Notes: generated by a model not told the origin, from the letters alone. Positions 1-8,834 are shown, numbered from the stretch's first letter. The stretch: 64,000 nucleotides of DNA from VXOI01 sp965261945 (GCA_965261945.1 CBDHEF010000001.1:434001-498000); one strand, 5' to 3'. A program made the numbers and translations.

Positions 1-107
1 CCCCAGCCGTACATTGCGCCATTTCCTTATGCTAAAATACTTTTCCCGGACGCCCGGCTTTTTGTTGAATCTTATCCCACGCGCTTTCGAGCGAATGGAT
101 TTGTCCC

Positions 108-1796
108 GTGGCTGAGCGCATTCTTGTCGCCGTCGCCTGGCCCTACGCCAATGGCCTGCTGCACTTGGGCCATGTGGCAGGCTGCTATCTTTCCGCCGAC
201 ATATTCGCCCGGTATCACCGGCTCAAGGGCAATCGTGTGCTGATGGTGTCGGGCAGCGACACCCACGGCACCCCAATCACCATCCGCGCCGACCAGGAAG
301 GGACCACGCCTGCGGAGGTCGTGGAACGGTATCACGCCCTGTTCTTGGAATCGTGGGAGAAGCTGGGCATATCCTTCGACCTGTTTACCCACACCAACAC
401 CGCCAATCACGAGGCGTTGACCCACGACGTTTTCAAGACCCTGCACGATAAGGGCTACATCTACACCGATACCACGCTCCTGGCCTACTGCGCCAAGTGT
501 GTTCGATTCCTGCCGGACCGCTACGTGGAAGGGACCTGCCCTCACTGCGCCAACACCCGGGCCCGAGGCGACCAGTGCGACGCCTGCGGCCGCACCCTGG
601 ACCCCCGCGACCTGGTGGAGCCGCGTTGCGCCCTGAGCGGCGACACGCCGGAATTCCGCGAATCGGAGCACTTCTTCCTGCGGCTGTCGGCCTTTCAGGA
701 GCCGTTGCTGGAGTGGGTTTCCCGGCAGTCCCACTGGCGCCCCAACGTGCTGAACTTCACCCGCCGTTTCCTGGAGGATGGCCTGCACGACCGCGCCATC
801 TCCCGCGACCTCGACTGGGGCGTGTCCATTCCGCTGGAAGGTTACGAGTCTAAGAAGATATACGTCTGGTTCGAGGCGGTCATCGGCTACCTGTCGGCGG
901 CGGTGGAGTGGGCGCAGATTCACGGTGAGCCGGAAAGTTGGCAGGACTTCTGGAAAGACCCGGAGAGCCGCTCCTACTACTTTATCGGCAAGGACAACAT
1001 ACCCTTCCACAGCATCATCTGGCCGGCCATGATCATGGCCTACGACAAAGGTCTGAACCTGCCCTACGACGTGCCAGCCAACGAGTTCCTGAGCCTGGAG
1101 AACCAGAAGTTCTCCACCAGCCAGAACTGGGCCGTCTGGGTTCCCGACTACCTGGAGCGATACGACCCTGACCCGCTGCGCTACCTCCTTTCGGTCAATA
1201 TGCCGGAATCGGGCGACTCTGATTTCTCATGGGGCGAGTTCGTGCGCCGCAACAACGAGGAACTGGTAGCCACTTACGGTAATCTGGTCAACCGGGTGCT
1301 GACCTTCGCCTACCGCAATTTTGACGGGCGCATTCCCACACCCGGTCCGCTGGACGATGCCGACCGCGCCCTGCTGGACTCGGCCCGGGTCGCCATGGAC
1401 GATGTGAGCGCCAGTCTGGGCGCCTGCCATTTCAAGGCGGCCATCTCCCGTATCTTTGCCTTGGCCCAGGAATCCAACCGATACCTGGATGCCAAGGCCC
1501 CCTGGCGCAGCATCAAGGAAGACCGCGAGGCGGCGGCTACCAGCCTGTGGGTGACCATCGCAGTCATCAACTGCCTGAAGACCCTGCTCCACCCGTTCAT
1601 GCCCTTCAGTTCCCAGCGACTCCACGAATTCCTGGGCCAGGACGGAAGGGTTGAGGACGGCGGGTGGGACTTTGATTCCGCTCTCGGCGAGGTGGCGGCA
1701 GGCAGGGAACTGCGGCGTCCGGCCCCGTTGTACACCAAGCTGGACCCCGAGGTGGTGGACCAGGAAGTAGCCCGGCTGGGCGGGGCGACCGGTTAA
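108..1796 (+). CDS. metG: Methionyl-tRNA synthetase
   Basis: Charges tRNA-Met with methionine in the cytoplasm using ATP. The 562-residue protein shows the class I signature HLGH at residues 19-22 and a KMSKS-type loop, KFSTS, at 334-338. A cysteine-rich zinc knuckle lies at about residues 128-165 (CAKC, CPHC, CDACG). The length fits the core enzyme without the C-terminal EMAP-type tRNA-binding extension carried by many longer bacterial MetRS. The start is a GTG; the protein then begins MAERILVAVAWPYANG, the normal N-terminus of the family. It is followed after 16 bases by a polyprenyl synthase gene, probably co-transcribed. Family assignment is secure. Confidence 0.97.
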   Translation: MAERILVAVAWPYANGLLHLGHVAGCYLSADIFARYHRLKGNRVLMVSGSDTHGTPITIRADQEGTTPAEVVERYHALFLESWEKLGISFDLFTHTNTANHEALTHDVFKTLHDKGYIYTDTTLLAYCAKCVRFLPDRYVEGTCPHCANTRARGDQCDACGRTLDPRDLVEPRCALSGDTPEFRESEHFFLRLSAFQEPLLEWVSRQSHWRPNVLNFTRRFLEDGLHDRAISRDLDWGVSIPLEGYESKKIYVWFEAVIGYLSAAVEWAQIHGEPESWQDFWKDPESRSYYFIGKDNIPFHSIIWPAMIMAYDKGLNLPYDVPANEFLSLENQKFSTSQNWAVWVPDYLERYDPDPLRYLLSVNMPESGDSDFSWGEFVRRNNEELVATYGNLVNRVLTFAYRNFDGRIPTPGPLDDADRALLDSARVAMDDVSASLGACHFKAAISRIFALAQESNRYLDAKAPWRSIKEDREAAATSLWVTIAVINCLKTLLHPFMPFSSQRLHEFLGQDGRVEDGGWDFDSALGEVAAGRELRRPAPLYTKLDPEVVDQEVARLGGATG

Positions 1797-1812
1797 GGAT
1801 TCCTGCTCCCCG

Positions 1813-2796
1813 ATGCTTTACGGACTGGACGAACGCACTGCGGCCATCTATGCCCCGATTGAGGCCGAGCTTGTCATGGTGGAGAACAAGCTCAGGGGCC
1901 TTGCCCCAGACGAAGTGGGCCACCTGCGGCCTTTGCTGGACTATGTGGCCGGGACCGGCGGCAAGCGGGTTCGTCCTGCCATCACGCTGCTGGCCTCCCA
2001 CCCCTACCCCCACGACGCGGACAAGCTGGTGCTGATGGCCGGGGCGGTGGAGTTGCTGCATCTCGCCACGCTCATACACGACGACACGGTGGACGACTCA
2101 CCCACCCGGCGGGGCCGGGCCACGGTGGGCAACGTGTGGGGCCACCACGTTGCGGTGCTCTTCGGCGACTATGTGTTCGCAACCTCGGCAACCTTCGTCT
2201 GCGACACCGACAATATCCGCATCATGCGCCGCTTCTCCGAGACCATCATGGACCTGGCCAGCGGCGAGCTGATCGAGTACTTCGGAGCCTTCGATCCGGC
2301 GCAGGCCCGCGAACTCTACAACGACCGCATCTACCGGAAAACCGCCTCCCTGTTCTGCACCGCAGGAGAGTCGGGGGCCGTGCTCGGCGGGGCGCCGGAG
2401 AACGAGGTGCAGGCCATGCGTCGCTACGGGTACAACATAGGCATGGCCTACCAGATGGGCGACGACCTGCTGGACTTCGAGGGCGATGAGACAGACCTGG
2501 GGAAGCCAGTGGGCTCCGACCTGCTACACGGCGTGCTGACCCTGCCCACCATCATGCTCCAGGAGCGCTACCCGCAGGACAACCCGGTATCCGCCCTGTT
2601 CCAGGACCGGGACAACGCTGAAAAACTGCAAAGGGTGGTGGACATGATTCGCAACGCAGGCATCATCCGCGACTGCGAAGATGTGGTGCGTGACTACTGC
2701 GACCGCGCCTGCGCCGAACTGAAAGCGCTGCCCAAGGGCGAAGCCCGCCGCTCCCTCCACGACCTCGCCGAATACGTCCGCAACCGCCGACGGTAG
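1813..2796 (+). CDS. Trans-polyprenyl diphosphate synthase
   Basis: Condenses isopentenyl diphosphate onto an allylic primer to build the long prenyl chain used for quinones or lipids. The 327-residue protein carries both aspartate-rich Mg-binding motifs of the trans-prenyltransferase family: DDTVD at residues 90-94 (followed by SPTRRG) and DDLLD at 217-221 in GDDLLDFEGDETDLGKPVG. Length and motif context match heptaprenyl/octaprenyl synthases (HepT/IspB-like). The product chain length cannot be read from sequence here, so no symbol is given. It lies 16 bases after metG on the same strand. Confidence 0.93.
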   Translation: MLYGLDERTAAIYAPIEAELVMVENKLRGLAPDEVGHLRPLLDYVAGTGGKRVRPAITLLASHPYPHDADKLVLMAGAVELLHLATLIHDDTVDDSPTRRGRATVGNVWGHHVAVLFGDYVFATSATFVCDTDNIRIMRRFSETIMDLASGELIEYFGAFDPAQARELYNDRIYRKTASLFCTAGESGAVLGGAPENEVQAMRRYGYNIGMAYQMGDDLLDFEGDETDLGKPVGSDLLHGVLTLPTIMLQERYPQDNPVSALFQDRDNAEKLQRVVDMIRNAGIIRDCEDVVRDYCDRACAELKALPKGEARRSLHDLAEYVRNRRR

Positions 2797-2865
2797 CGCT
2801 GCATTGTCCCGCTTCACGGCGTATGATACCGTCAATTTCAGTGATTTACTTAAAGGAATCACATT

Positions 2866-4176
2866 GTGGACAGCGTAACCGTCAAAAACTTCCGTTGCTT
2901 CCGGGAGGAGCAGACGGCCCGGATGGCGCCGCTGACGCTCCTTGTCGGGGAGAACAGCACAGGCAAAACGTCTTTCTTGGCTCTGCTGCGGGCGCTTTGG
3001 GATGTGGCATTCAGAGAAGTTGCCCCTGATTTCCGGGAAGCCCTTTATGACTTGGGCAGTTTCCGGGAGATGGCATATAATCGAGGCAGCAGGGGACGTA
3101 GAATTGATTCGTTTGAGGCTGGATTTGAAGATCAACCCCGAAATAGAGGCCCGGTGCGATTTAAGGCAACCTTCAAAGAGCGTCAAGGTGTCCCATTTCC
3201 CGTATCACGCAGCATTGCCGGAAGAGACCTCTGGCTTGAAACGGAGCTTTTAGAGGGCGAAAATGTCGTTCTAAAGTTCGGTACTCAAAAGAAGGAATGG
3301 AATCATCAGTTTGATGTTCCATTCGCTCGTGTACGGGAAGATACTCAATTGGTTGGGCTTTCTACCTTGCTTAGAATGCCAAGATACGCTGCCGATGATG
3401 AGCCTTCGACGTCAGACAATGAGGCAATAGGAGTGCTGGATAAGCTGCGGCGAATTGTGCCTAGGAATTATTTGGCTAGGCGCCAAAGGTATCCTTACGT
3501 GGGGGCTCCTGTTCGCTCTCATCCTAAGCGAACTTACGATCCCACGCGTCCTTACCGAGACCCAGAAGGGGGGTACATACCTACATACTTGGCGAATATG
3601 TCACGCCAAGACACCGCAAAGTGGGAAACTCTTAAAGGGCGACTCGAAGAATTTGGTAAGCAATCCGGTTTGTTCGACGAGATTCACATCGATTCGTTGG
3701 GCAAAGCTACCGGATCACCTTTCCAGGTGCATATCAGGAAGTACGGGAAAAAATCAAAAGGCCAGACCAGAAATCTGATTGACGTCGGATATGGCGTAAG
3801 TCAGGCGTTGCCGCTCATTACGGAACTGCTTGACCCAGATCCGCCGTCCCTTTTCCTATTACAGCAGCCCGAGGTTCACCTTCACCCCAGCGCCCAGGCC
3901 GCCCTTGGAACGCTGTTTTGCTCCATAGCCAGCAGAGAACGGCAGTTGGTCGTGGAAACGCACAGTGACTACATTCTCGACCGCGTTCTCTTGGATATTC
4001 GGGACAAAAAAACAGAGCTGGCGCCGGAAGATGTGTCGATTCTGTATTTTGAACCGAATGACTTGGATGTAACCATCCACTCTTTAAGGCTGGACGACCG
4101 CGGAACCATTGTAGACCCGCCGGACAGTTACCGCAGGTTCTTCATGGACGAGCTCCGACGTTCCGTTGGTTTGTAA
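2866..4176 (+). CDS. AAA/OLD-like ATPase, candidate defence protein paired with a PIN nuclease
   Basis: A 436-residue SMC/ABC-type ATPase of the AAA_15/AAA_21 kind. The N-terminus (VKNFRCFREEQ) leads into a Walker A motif, GENSTGKTS, at about residues 28-36. A Walker B-like segment (LFLLQQPEVHLHP) lies around residues 329-341, and an H-loop-like THSDY at about 365-369. No TOPRIM nuclease domain follows, so it is not a classical OLD nuclease. Its stop codon is followed without a gap by a PIN-domain gene, implying translational coupling and a two-component ATPase plus nuclease unit. Start is a GTG at the natural family N-terminus. Role in phage defence or toxin action is inferred from pairing and architecture, not shown. 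Confidence 0.82.
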   Translation: MDSVTVKNFRCFREEQTARMAPLTLLVGENSTGKTSFLALLRALWDVAFREVAPDFREALYDLGSFREMAYNRGSRGRRIDSFEAGFEDQPRNRGPVRFKATFKERQGVPFPVSRSIAGRDLWLETELLEGENVVLKFGTQKKEWNHQFDVPFARVREDTQLVGLSTLLRMPRYAADDEPSTSDNEAIGVLDKLRRIVPRNYLARRQRYPYVGAPVRSHPKRTYDPTRPYRDPEGGYIPTYLANMSRQDTAKWETLKGRLEEFGKQSGLFDEIHIDSLGKATGSPFQVHIRKYGKKSKGQTRNLIDVGYGVSQALPLITELLDPDPPSLFLLQQPEVHLHPSAQAALGTLFCSIASRERQLVVETHSDYILDRVLLDIRDKKTELAPEDVSILYFEPNDLDVTIHSLRLDDRGTIVDPPDSYRRFFMDELRRSVGL

Positions 4177-4686
4177 ATGTGCGCCGTAGTTGACGCCAAC
4201 GTCAGAGACCAAGTGTTCGGAGACGCCCAAGCTGAAGCGGGCAACTTTTTCCTCGATTGGTTGCTTAAACCTAACGGAGGAACGTTGGCCTTGGGCGGTA
4301 AACTCAGAGACGAGTTGTCTGATGGCGGCAGAAACCGCAATTTTCTGAGGGTGTATAACCAATTAAGGCTGGGCGGGCGCGTAAAGGACATTCCCGACGA
4401 ACAAGTTGACGCTGAAACCGCGAATCTTGAAGCCCGGCGAATCTGCCGCTCCAACGATGCCCACGTCTTAGCGCTGGCCCGAGTAAGCGGAGCCCGGCTG
4501 CTGTATACCAACGACCAGTCCCTGCAAGACGACTTTAACAACCCGCAGATTGTCAGTGAACCCAGAGGCAGAGTCTACACCACGTTGCCAATCGGCGGCC
4601 GCCCCTACGCCGCTCAGCGAGACGCAGGCATATTGACCGGCATCCACCGGCAGTTGTTGGCGCGCACCGACCACTGCGTCCGTTGA
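4177..4686 (+). CDS. PIN-domain nuclease, partner of the upstream ATPase
   Basis: A 169-residue protein with PIN-fold hallmarks: VVDANV near the N-terminus (Asp6), an acidic residue in LRDELS at about residue 46, SNDAHVLALA (Asp94) and LLYTNDQSL (Asp113). Together these give the acidic quartet that binds metal in PIN RNases. The ATG directly follows the ATPase stop codon, so the two are almost certainly translated together. PIN proteins are usually VapC-like toxins with a small antitoxin. Here there is no antitoxin-sized gene; the partner is an ATPase, which is more like a regulated defence effector. The C-terminal 40 residues beyond the PIN core are not recognised. Confidence 0.75.
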   Translation: MCAVVDANVRDQVFGDAQAEAGNFFLDWLLKPNGGTLALGGKLRDELSDGGRNRNFLRVYNQLRLGGRVKDIPDEQVDAETANLEARRICRSNDAHVLALARVSGARLLYTNDQSLQDDFNNPQIVSEPRGRVYTTLPIGGRPYAAQRDAGILTGIHRQLLARTDHCVR

Positions 4687-4769
4687 CACCGCGGCCCCGC
4701 CCTTGACTCAATCCGCCGCGCTTGGCTACACTGCCAGCTATCCAGACAAACAGTAAGCAGGCCCTTTGT

Positions 4770-5687
4770 ATGTGCGGCGTTAGCGGTATCCTTCACAAGA
4801 CCTCCTCCACCGGCGGCGGGCTCGCGCCCGTGGGCGACCAGCTCATCCGTATGCTGGAGCCGCTGACGCACAGAGGCAGGGACTCCAGCGGTGTCACCAT
4901 CGTCGGCGAGCAGCCGGAGGGCGGCCTAATAGTTCGCATTTGGAACGACGGCGCCCGCGAGACCGGGGGCGTATTGGCCCTCGTAGAGGACACCATTTCT
5001 TGTGAAGGAGGGGTCCTCATTTCCAGCCGCTGCACTGGGCAGTTCATTCGGCTGGTGATAGGTTATGAAGGCGAGATGCGTGACCTGACAGCCGCCCTGC
5101 TGGATACGCCGGGCGTGGCCCTGCACAGCATCGGCCACACCTCTGAGGTCATCAAGGATGTCGGCACCCCCGTCGCCATGGACCAACGCCACGGCATCAG
5201 GGCGATTCGTGGCACTCACGGCATCGGTCACGTGCGCATGGCCACCGAGAGCCGGGTGGATGTCAATCACGCCCATCCCTTCTGGGCCTACCCCTTCCCC
5301 GACGTATCGGTGGTGCACAACGGACAGTTGACCAACTACCACAAGCTGCGCCGGAGCTACGAAGACCAGGGTCATCACTTCCAGACCGGCAACGACTCGG
5401 AACTCATCGCCGTCTACCTGGCCGACAAGCTGGCCCAGGGGGATGGACTGGAGGACGCCCTGCGCGCCTCGCTGGACGACCTGGACGGCACGTTCACCTA
5501 CCTGGTGGCAACCCGCGAGGGGCTGGGCTACGCCAAGGACCAGTGGTCGGCCAAGCCGCTGGTCACCATGGAAACGGAAGACGTTATCGCCATTGCGTCC
5601 GAGGAAATTGCCCTGCGCGGTGTCTTCGATCAGGAGATTGACCGAATGGAGCCTCAGAAAAGCGAGGTTATGACCTGGTTACTTTAG
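4770..5687 (+). CDS. mgsA: N-methylglutamate synthase subunit A (class II glutamine amidotransferase domain)
   Basis: A 305-residue class II (Ntn) amidotransferase domain protein of the GlxB/MgsA type, equivalent to the N-terminal domain of glutamate synthase. The start is set by the catalytic cysteine: ATG at 4770 gives Met-Cys-Gly-Val, so that removal of Met exposes Cys. An upstream in-frame ATG at 4722 would bury it. Supporting motifs are LTHRGRDSSG and VVHNGQLTNY. In N-methylglutamate synthase this subunit works with a GXGXG subunit and an FMN subunit, which follow immediately. Presence of gmaS and mgd genes downstream favours methylamine metabolism over ordinary glutamate synthase. Assignment to Mgs rather than a generic split GltB is context-based. 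Confidence 0.8.
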   Translation: MCGVSGILHKTSSTGGGLAPVGDQLIRMLEPLTHRGRDSSGVTIVGEQPEGGLIVRIWNDGARETGGVLALVEDTISCEGGVLISSRCTGQFIRLVIGYEGEMRDLTAALLDTPGVALHSIGHTSEVIKDVGTPVAMDQRHGIRAIRGTHGIGHVRMATESRVDVNHAHPFWAYPFPDVSVVHNGQLTNYHKLRRSYEDQGHHFQTGNDSELIAVYLADKLAQGDGLEDALRASLDDLDGTFTYLVATREGLGYAKDQWSAKPLVTMETEDVIAIASEEIALRGVFDQEIDRMEPQKSEVMTWLL

Positions 5688-6358
5688 ACGCCGGAACACT
5701 GGACACCAGGGCGCTCAACACCCGACTCAAGGGGCTGGCGAGTCCGGGCAGTGAGATAACCGTCCTGAACCCCAATGCCCGCCACAATCTGGCGGTGGGC
5801 ATCTTCGAGAGTTGCTCCATCCGCTTCAAGGGCAGCGTCGGCTACTACGCCGCCAGCCTGCTGGACGGGCCGGAGGTGCTGATCGAGGGCAACGCCGGCT
5901 GGGCCGTCGGCGACAACCTGATGAGCGGGAAGATTACCGTCACCCGGGACGCCGGGGCCTCAGCCGGATCCACCATGCGTGGCGGCGAGCTGTTCATCGG
6001 AGGCAATGCCGGAGCGAGGGCCGGCATCTCCATGAAGGGCGGCGCCATGGTCATCGGAGGCAACGCCGGTTTCCTGACCGGCTTCATGATGCAGAAGGGC
6101 CGCATCATCATCTGCGGCGACGCCGGCGAGGCCTTGGGCGACTCCATGTACGAGGGTACGATTTACGTTGCAGGGAGCATCGCCTCCCTGGGTGCGGACG
6201 CCAGGGTGGAGGAGTTGAGCGAAGACGAGCTTATCGACGTCCTGTCCACCTTGGAAGCCAAGGGAATCACGGACAAACGCAGCTTCACTAAAGTAGTTTC
6301 GGCCAAGCGGCTCTATCACTACGACTCTCTGGAGCGGCTGGAGAAATCCGCGCTCTAA
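5675..6358 (+). CDS. mgsB: N-methylglutamate synthase subunit B (GXGXG beta-helix domain); non-canonical start
   Basis: Corresponds to the C-terminal GXGXG domain of glutamate synthase (GlxC/MgsB). It shows the repeated Gly-rich beta-helix turns (GNAGWAVGD, GGNAGARAG, GGNAGFLTG, GDAGEALGD). The first in-frame GTG is at 5795, but the family N-terminus (LDAGTLDTRALNTRLKGL) is encoded upstream of it. That frame is open back to a stop at 5639-5641 and contains no ATG, GTG or TTG before 5795. The best start is a CTG at 5675, overlapping the end of mgsA, with an AGCGAGG stretch 7 bases upstream. About 227 residues from that start. The exact start is uncertain; coupling to mgsA translation is likely. 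Confidence 0.78.
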   Translation: MVTLDAGTLDTRALNTRLKGLASPGSEITVLNPNARHNLAVGIFESCSIRFKGSVGYYAASLLDGPEVLIEGNAGWAVGDNLMSGKITVTRDAGASAGSTMRGGELFIGGNAGARAGISMKGGAMVIGGNAGFLTGFMMQKGRIIICGDAGEALGDSMYEGTIYVAGSIASLGADARVEELSEDELIDVLSTLEAKGITDKRSFTKVVSAKRLYHYDSLERLEKSAL

Positions 6359-6436
6359 ACGGATGGGACACTTCCGGGTCGTCATCTCTGTCAACTGGTC
6401 AGAAAGCACGGGCTTACGGCGAGGAGCGCGAATACT

Positions 6437-7738
6437 ATGGTGATGGGAAGCAGCCAGATTTGGTCTCCCTGGATTATCGACGATATCCATGCCAAAGCTG
6501 ATCTGGGCCGATACCGCATACGTGGCTTTTCCTCCTTCCAGAAGGTCACACACTTCGATGACCTCACCTTCCTTTCGACCGGTCTCACCCGCTTCCCGCT
6601 GGAGGGCTACAAGGAGCGGTGCAACACCCGCACCGTCATCGGCGGCCGCCATGCCGAAAACCCGCTGATTCTGGAAACGCCGATATACATCAGCGGCATG
6701 AGCTACGGCGCCCTGTCGGCCAATGCCAAAGTGGCGCTGGGCAGGGCCGCAGCCATGGTCGGCTCGGCCAGTTGCACCGGCGACGGCGGAATGCTGCCCG
6801 GCGAACGGGCCGCCGCCGAGAAGCTGATTTACCAGGTCTTGCCCAGCCGCTACGGATTCAACCCCCATCATCTGGTGCAGGCGCAGGCCATCGAAATTGT
6901 GGTCGGTCAGGGCGCCAAGCCCGGCACCGGCGGTATGCTGATGGGCGTCAAAGTGCAGGACGATGTGGCCGAGATGCGAGACCTGCCCCCGGGCATCGAC
7001 CAGCGCAGTCCGGCCCGGCATCCCGACTGGCTCGGCCCCGACGACCTGGCGGTGAAAATCGAGCAGTTGCGGGAGGCTACCGACTGGCGCATTCCGGTTC
7101 ATGTTAAGCTGGGCGCCTGCCGGGTGGACGACGACGTGAAGCTGGCGGCCAAGGCCGGAGCCGATGCCATCGTCATAGACAGCATGATGGCAGGAACCGG
7201 CGCATCGGCCGAGGTGCTGCTGGAGCACAGCGGCATCCCCACGGTGCCTGCCATCGTCATGGCGCGGGAGGCTCTGCGGGAACTGGGGCTGTACGGCAAG
7301 GTCAGCCTCATCGCCTCCGGCGGGATTCGCAGCGGAGCCGACGCCGCCAAGGCGCTGGCCCTGGGCGCCGACGCGGTAGCCATCGGCTTGGGCGCGCTGA
7401 TTGCCCTCAACTGCAACAGGGAAATCCCGGAAAGCAACTTCGTGGAAGAAGTCGGCGTTCCCGCCGGCTACTGCCGCTTCTGCCACACCGGCAAGTGCCC
7501 CGTCGGAATCGCCACCCAAGACCCGGAACTGACGCGGCGGCTCGACCCCGACGAGGGCGCGGAACGGGTAGCCAACTTCATCAACTCCATGACCATGGAA
7601 ATGACGCTGCTCACCCGCTCCTTGGGCAAGGGCAACGTCCACAGCTTGGAGCCGGAAGACCTGGCCGCCCTGACTATCGAGGCGTCTGCGATGGCGCGCG
7701 TGCCGTTGGTCGGAACAAAAAAGGTTTTTGGCGAGTAG
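6437..7738 (+). CDS. mgsC: N-methylglutamate synthase subunit C (FMN/Fe-S glutamate synthase-like)
   Basis: A 433-residue FMN-binding glutamate-synthase core domain (GlxD/MgsC type), the catalytic subunit that transfers the amino or methylamino group. It shows GAKPGTGGML, the TIM-barrel phosphate-binding strand LIASGGIRSGADAAKALALGA, and the cluster motif CRFCHTGKCPVGIATQ that binds the [3Fe-4S] centre in glutamate synthases. Tight order mgsA-mgsB-mgsC on one strand matches the known N-methylglutamate synthase operon. Downstream the operon is interrupted by an ADP-ribosylglycohydrolase and a restriction-modification pair. A degenerate second copy of this gene's last ~95 bases lies at 8740-8834. 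Confidence 0.85.
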   Translation: MVMGSSQIWSPWIIDDIHAKADLGRYRIRGFSSFQKVTHFDDLTFLSTGLTRFPLEGYKERCNTRTVIGGRHAENPLILETPIYISGMSYGALSANAKVALGRAAAMVGSASCTGDGGMLPGERAAAEKLIYQVLPSRYGFNPHHLVQAQAIEIVVGQGAKPGTGGMLMGVKVQDDVAEMRDLPPGIDQRSPARHPDWLGPDDLAVKIEQLREATDWRIPVHVKLGACRVDDDVKLAAKAGADAIVIDSMMAGTGASAEVLLEHSGIPTVPAIVMAREALRELGLYGKVSLIASGGIRSGADAAKALALGADAVAIGLGALIALNCNREIPESNFVEEVGVPAGYCRFCHTGKCPVGIATQDPELTRRLDPDEGAERVANFINSMTMEMTLLTRSLGKGNVHSLEPEDLAALTIEASAMARVPLVGTKKVFGE

Positions 7739-7760
7739 ACGGCTCGCTGCTCTTGATGTG

Positions 7761-8684
7761 ATGCAGTATTTCGACTTCAATCCGGAGCTTGACCGGTACA
7801 GGGGTGCGCTTCTGGGCTTGGCCGCCGGGGACGCCCTCGGCGCGACCGTGGAGTTCATGCAGCCCGGGACGTTCGAGCCTTTGACCGACATTGTGGGAGG
7901 CGGCCCCCACGGGCTGGTGCCCGGAGAGTGGACCGATGATACCTCGATGGCCCTGTGCCTCGCCGAAAGCCTCATCGAGTGTCGCGGCTTTGACGCCGAG
8001 GACCAGTTGCAGAGATACGTGCGCTGGTGGAAGTACGGACACCTTGCCAGTAACGGGTACTGCTTCGATATTGGCATCACCACCAGGGCCGCTCTTGAAG
8101 GGTTTCAAATAACGGGCCATCCCTCGGGTCCGACTTCTCCCGACAGCGCAGGCAACGGCTCCATCATGCGACTGGCTCCCGTCCCCATGTTTTTCGCCAA
8201 CAGCATGGAAAACGCCGTGGAATACGCCGGTCAGAGTTCGGCCACCACCCACGCCGCCGAAGAGTCAATCAGCGCCTGCCGCTACATGACCGCAGTGCTG
8301 GTCCGGGCGTTGCAGGGAGCCGAAAAGGAAGAAGTGCTGGCCCCTGCCCTGACCGGAGAGTTGTCCGATGGAATGAAGAGGGTGGCCTTCGGGTCATTCA
8401 GGATATTCAACCCCCCGCAAATCAGGGGCAGCGGCTACGTTGTTGAGTCGCTGGAGGCCGCTCTGTGGGCCTTCCACAACAGCGATAATTTCGCCGCCGG
8501 CGCCCTCTTGGCCGTGAATCTGGGCGATGATTCCGATACCACGGGCGCGGTCTACGGCCAAATCGCCGGCGCTTTCTATGGCGAGAGCGAAATCCCAAGC
8601 CACTGGTTAGACATTCTGGCACATAGAAGAATGATAATTGACTTCGCAGACCGGCTCTATGATCTCAGGCCCTTATCAAATTAG
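7761..8684 (+). CDS. ADP-ribosylglycohydrolase (DraG/ARH family)
   Basis: A 307-residue hydrolase predicted to remove ADP-ribose from a modified macromolecule. Family metal-binding motifs are present: GDALGATVEF, EWTDDTSMAL near residue 55, and NLGDDSDTTGAVYGQIAG near the C-terminus. ATG at 7761 begins MQYFDFNPELDRYRGALLGLAAGDALG, the normal family N-terminus; a TTG at 7728 inside mgsC is possible but less likely. No ADP-ribosyltransferase partner is visible in the window, so the target is unknown. It sits inside the methylamine operon between mgsC and a restriction-modification system. It could serve defence, or a DraG-like control of nitrogen metabolism; the sequence does not decide. Confidence 0.88.
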   Translation: MQYFDFNPELDRYRGALLGLAAGDALGATVEFMQPGTFEPLTDIVGGGPHGLVPGEWTDDTSMALCLAESLIECRGFDAEDQLQRYVRWWKYGHLASNGYCFDIGITTRAALEGFQITGHPSGPTSPDSAGNGSIMRLAPVPMFFANSMENAVEYAGQSSATTHAAEESISACRYMTAVLVRALQGAEKEEVLAPALTGELSDGMKRVAFGSFRIFNPPQIRGSGYVVESLEAALWAFHNSDNFAAGALLAVNLGDDSDTTGAVYGQIAGAFYGESEIPSHWLDILAHRRMIIDFADRLYDLRPLSN

Positions 8685-8739
8685 GAATCCGATAGAATTG
8701 TATTTTGTGGATAACAGGGCGGGCGGGTGTACTTCCATC

Positions 8740-8834
8740 GCTTGGAATTGGAAGACTTTGTCCGCCCTAACCATCGAAGTCTCCGCCATGGCCCGCGTCC
8801 CGCTGGCGGGGACGAACAAGGTCTTCGGTGGTAG
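8740..8834 (+). pseudogene. Degenerate duplicate of the mgsC 3' end
   Basis: This stretch aligns with the last ~94 bases of mgsC (7645-7738). The encoded segment LTIEVSAMARVPLAGTNKVFGG parallels mgsC LTIEASAMARVPLVGTKKVFGE. A one-base shift breaks the frame near its start. It is a relic, either of a second mgsC copy or of an insertion event that duplicated the gene end. It is in frame with the following restriction gene, giving an open frame from 8638. Confidence 0.75.

Noticed and set aside
5960..8083. A 707-codon open frame on the minus strand over mgsB, mgsC and the glycohydrolase
   Set aside because: It is the antisense shadow of well-supported + strand genes in GC-rich DNA and contains no recognisable domain.
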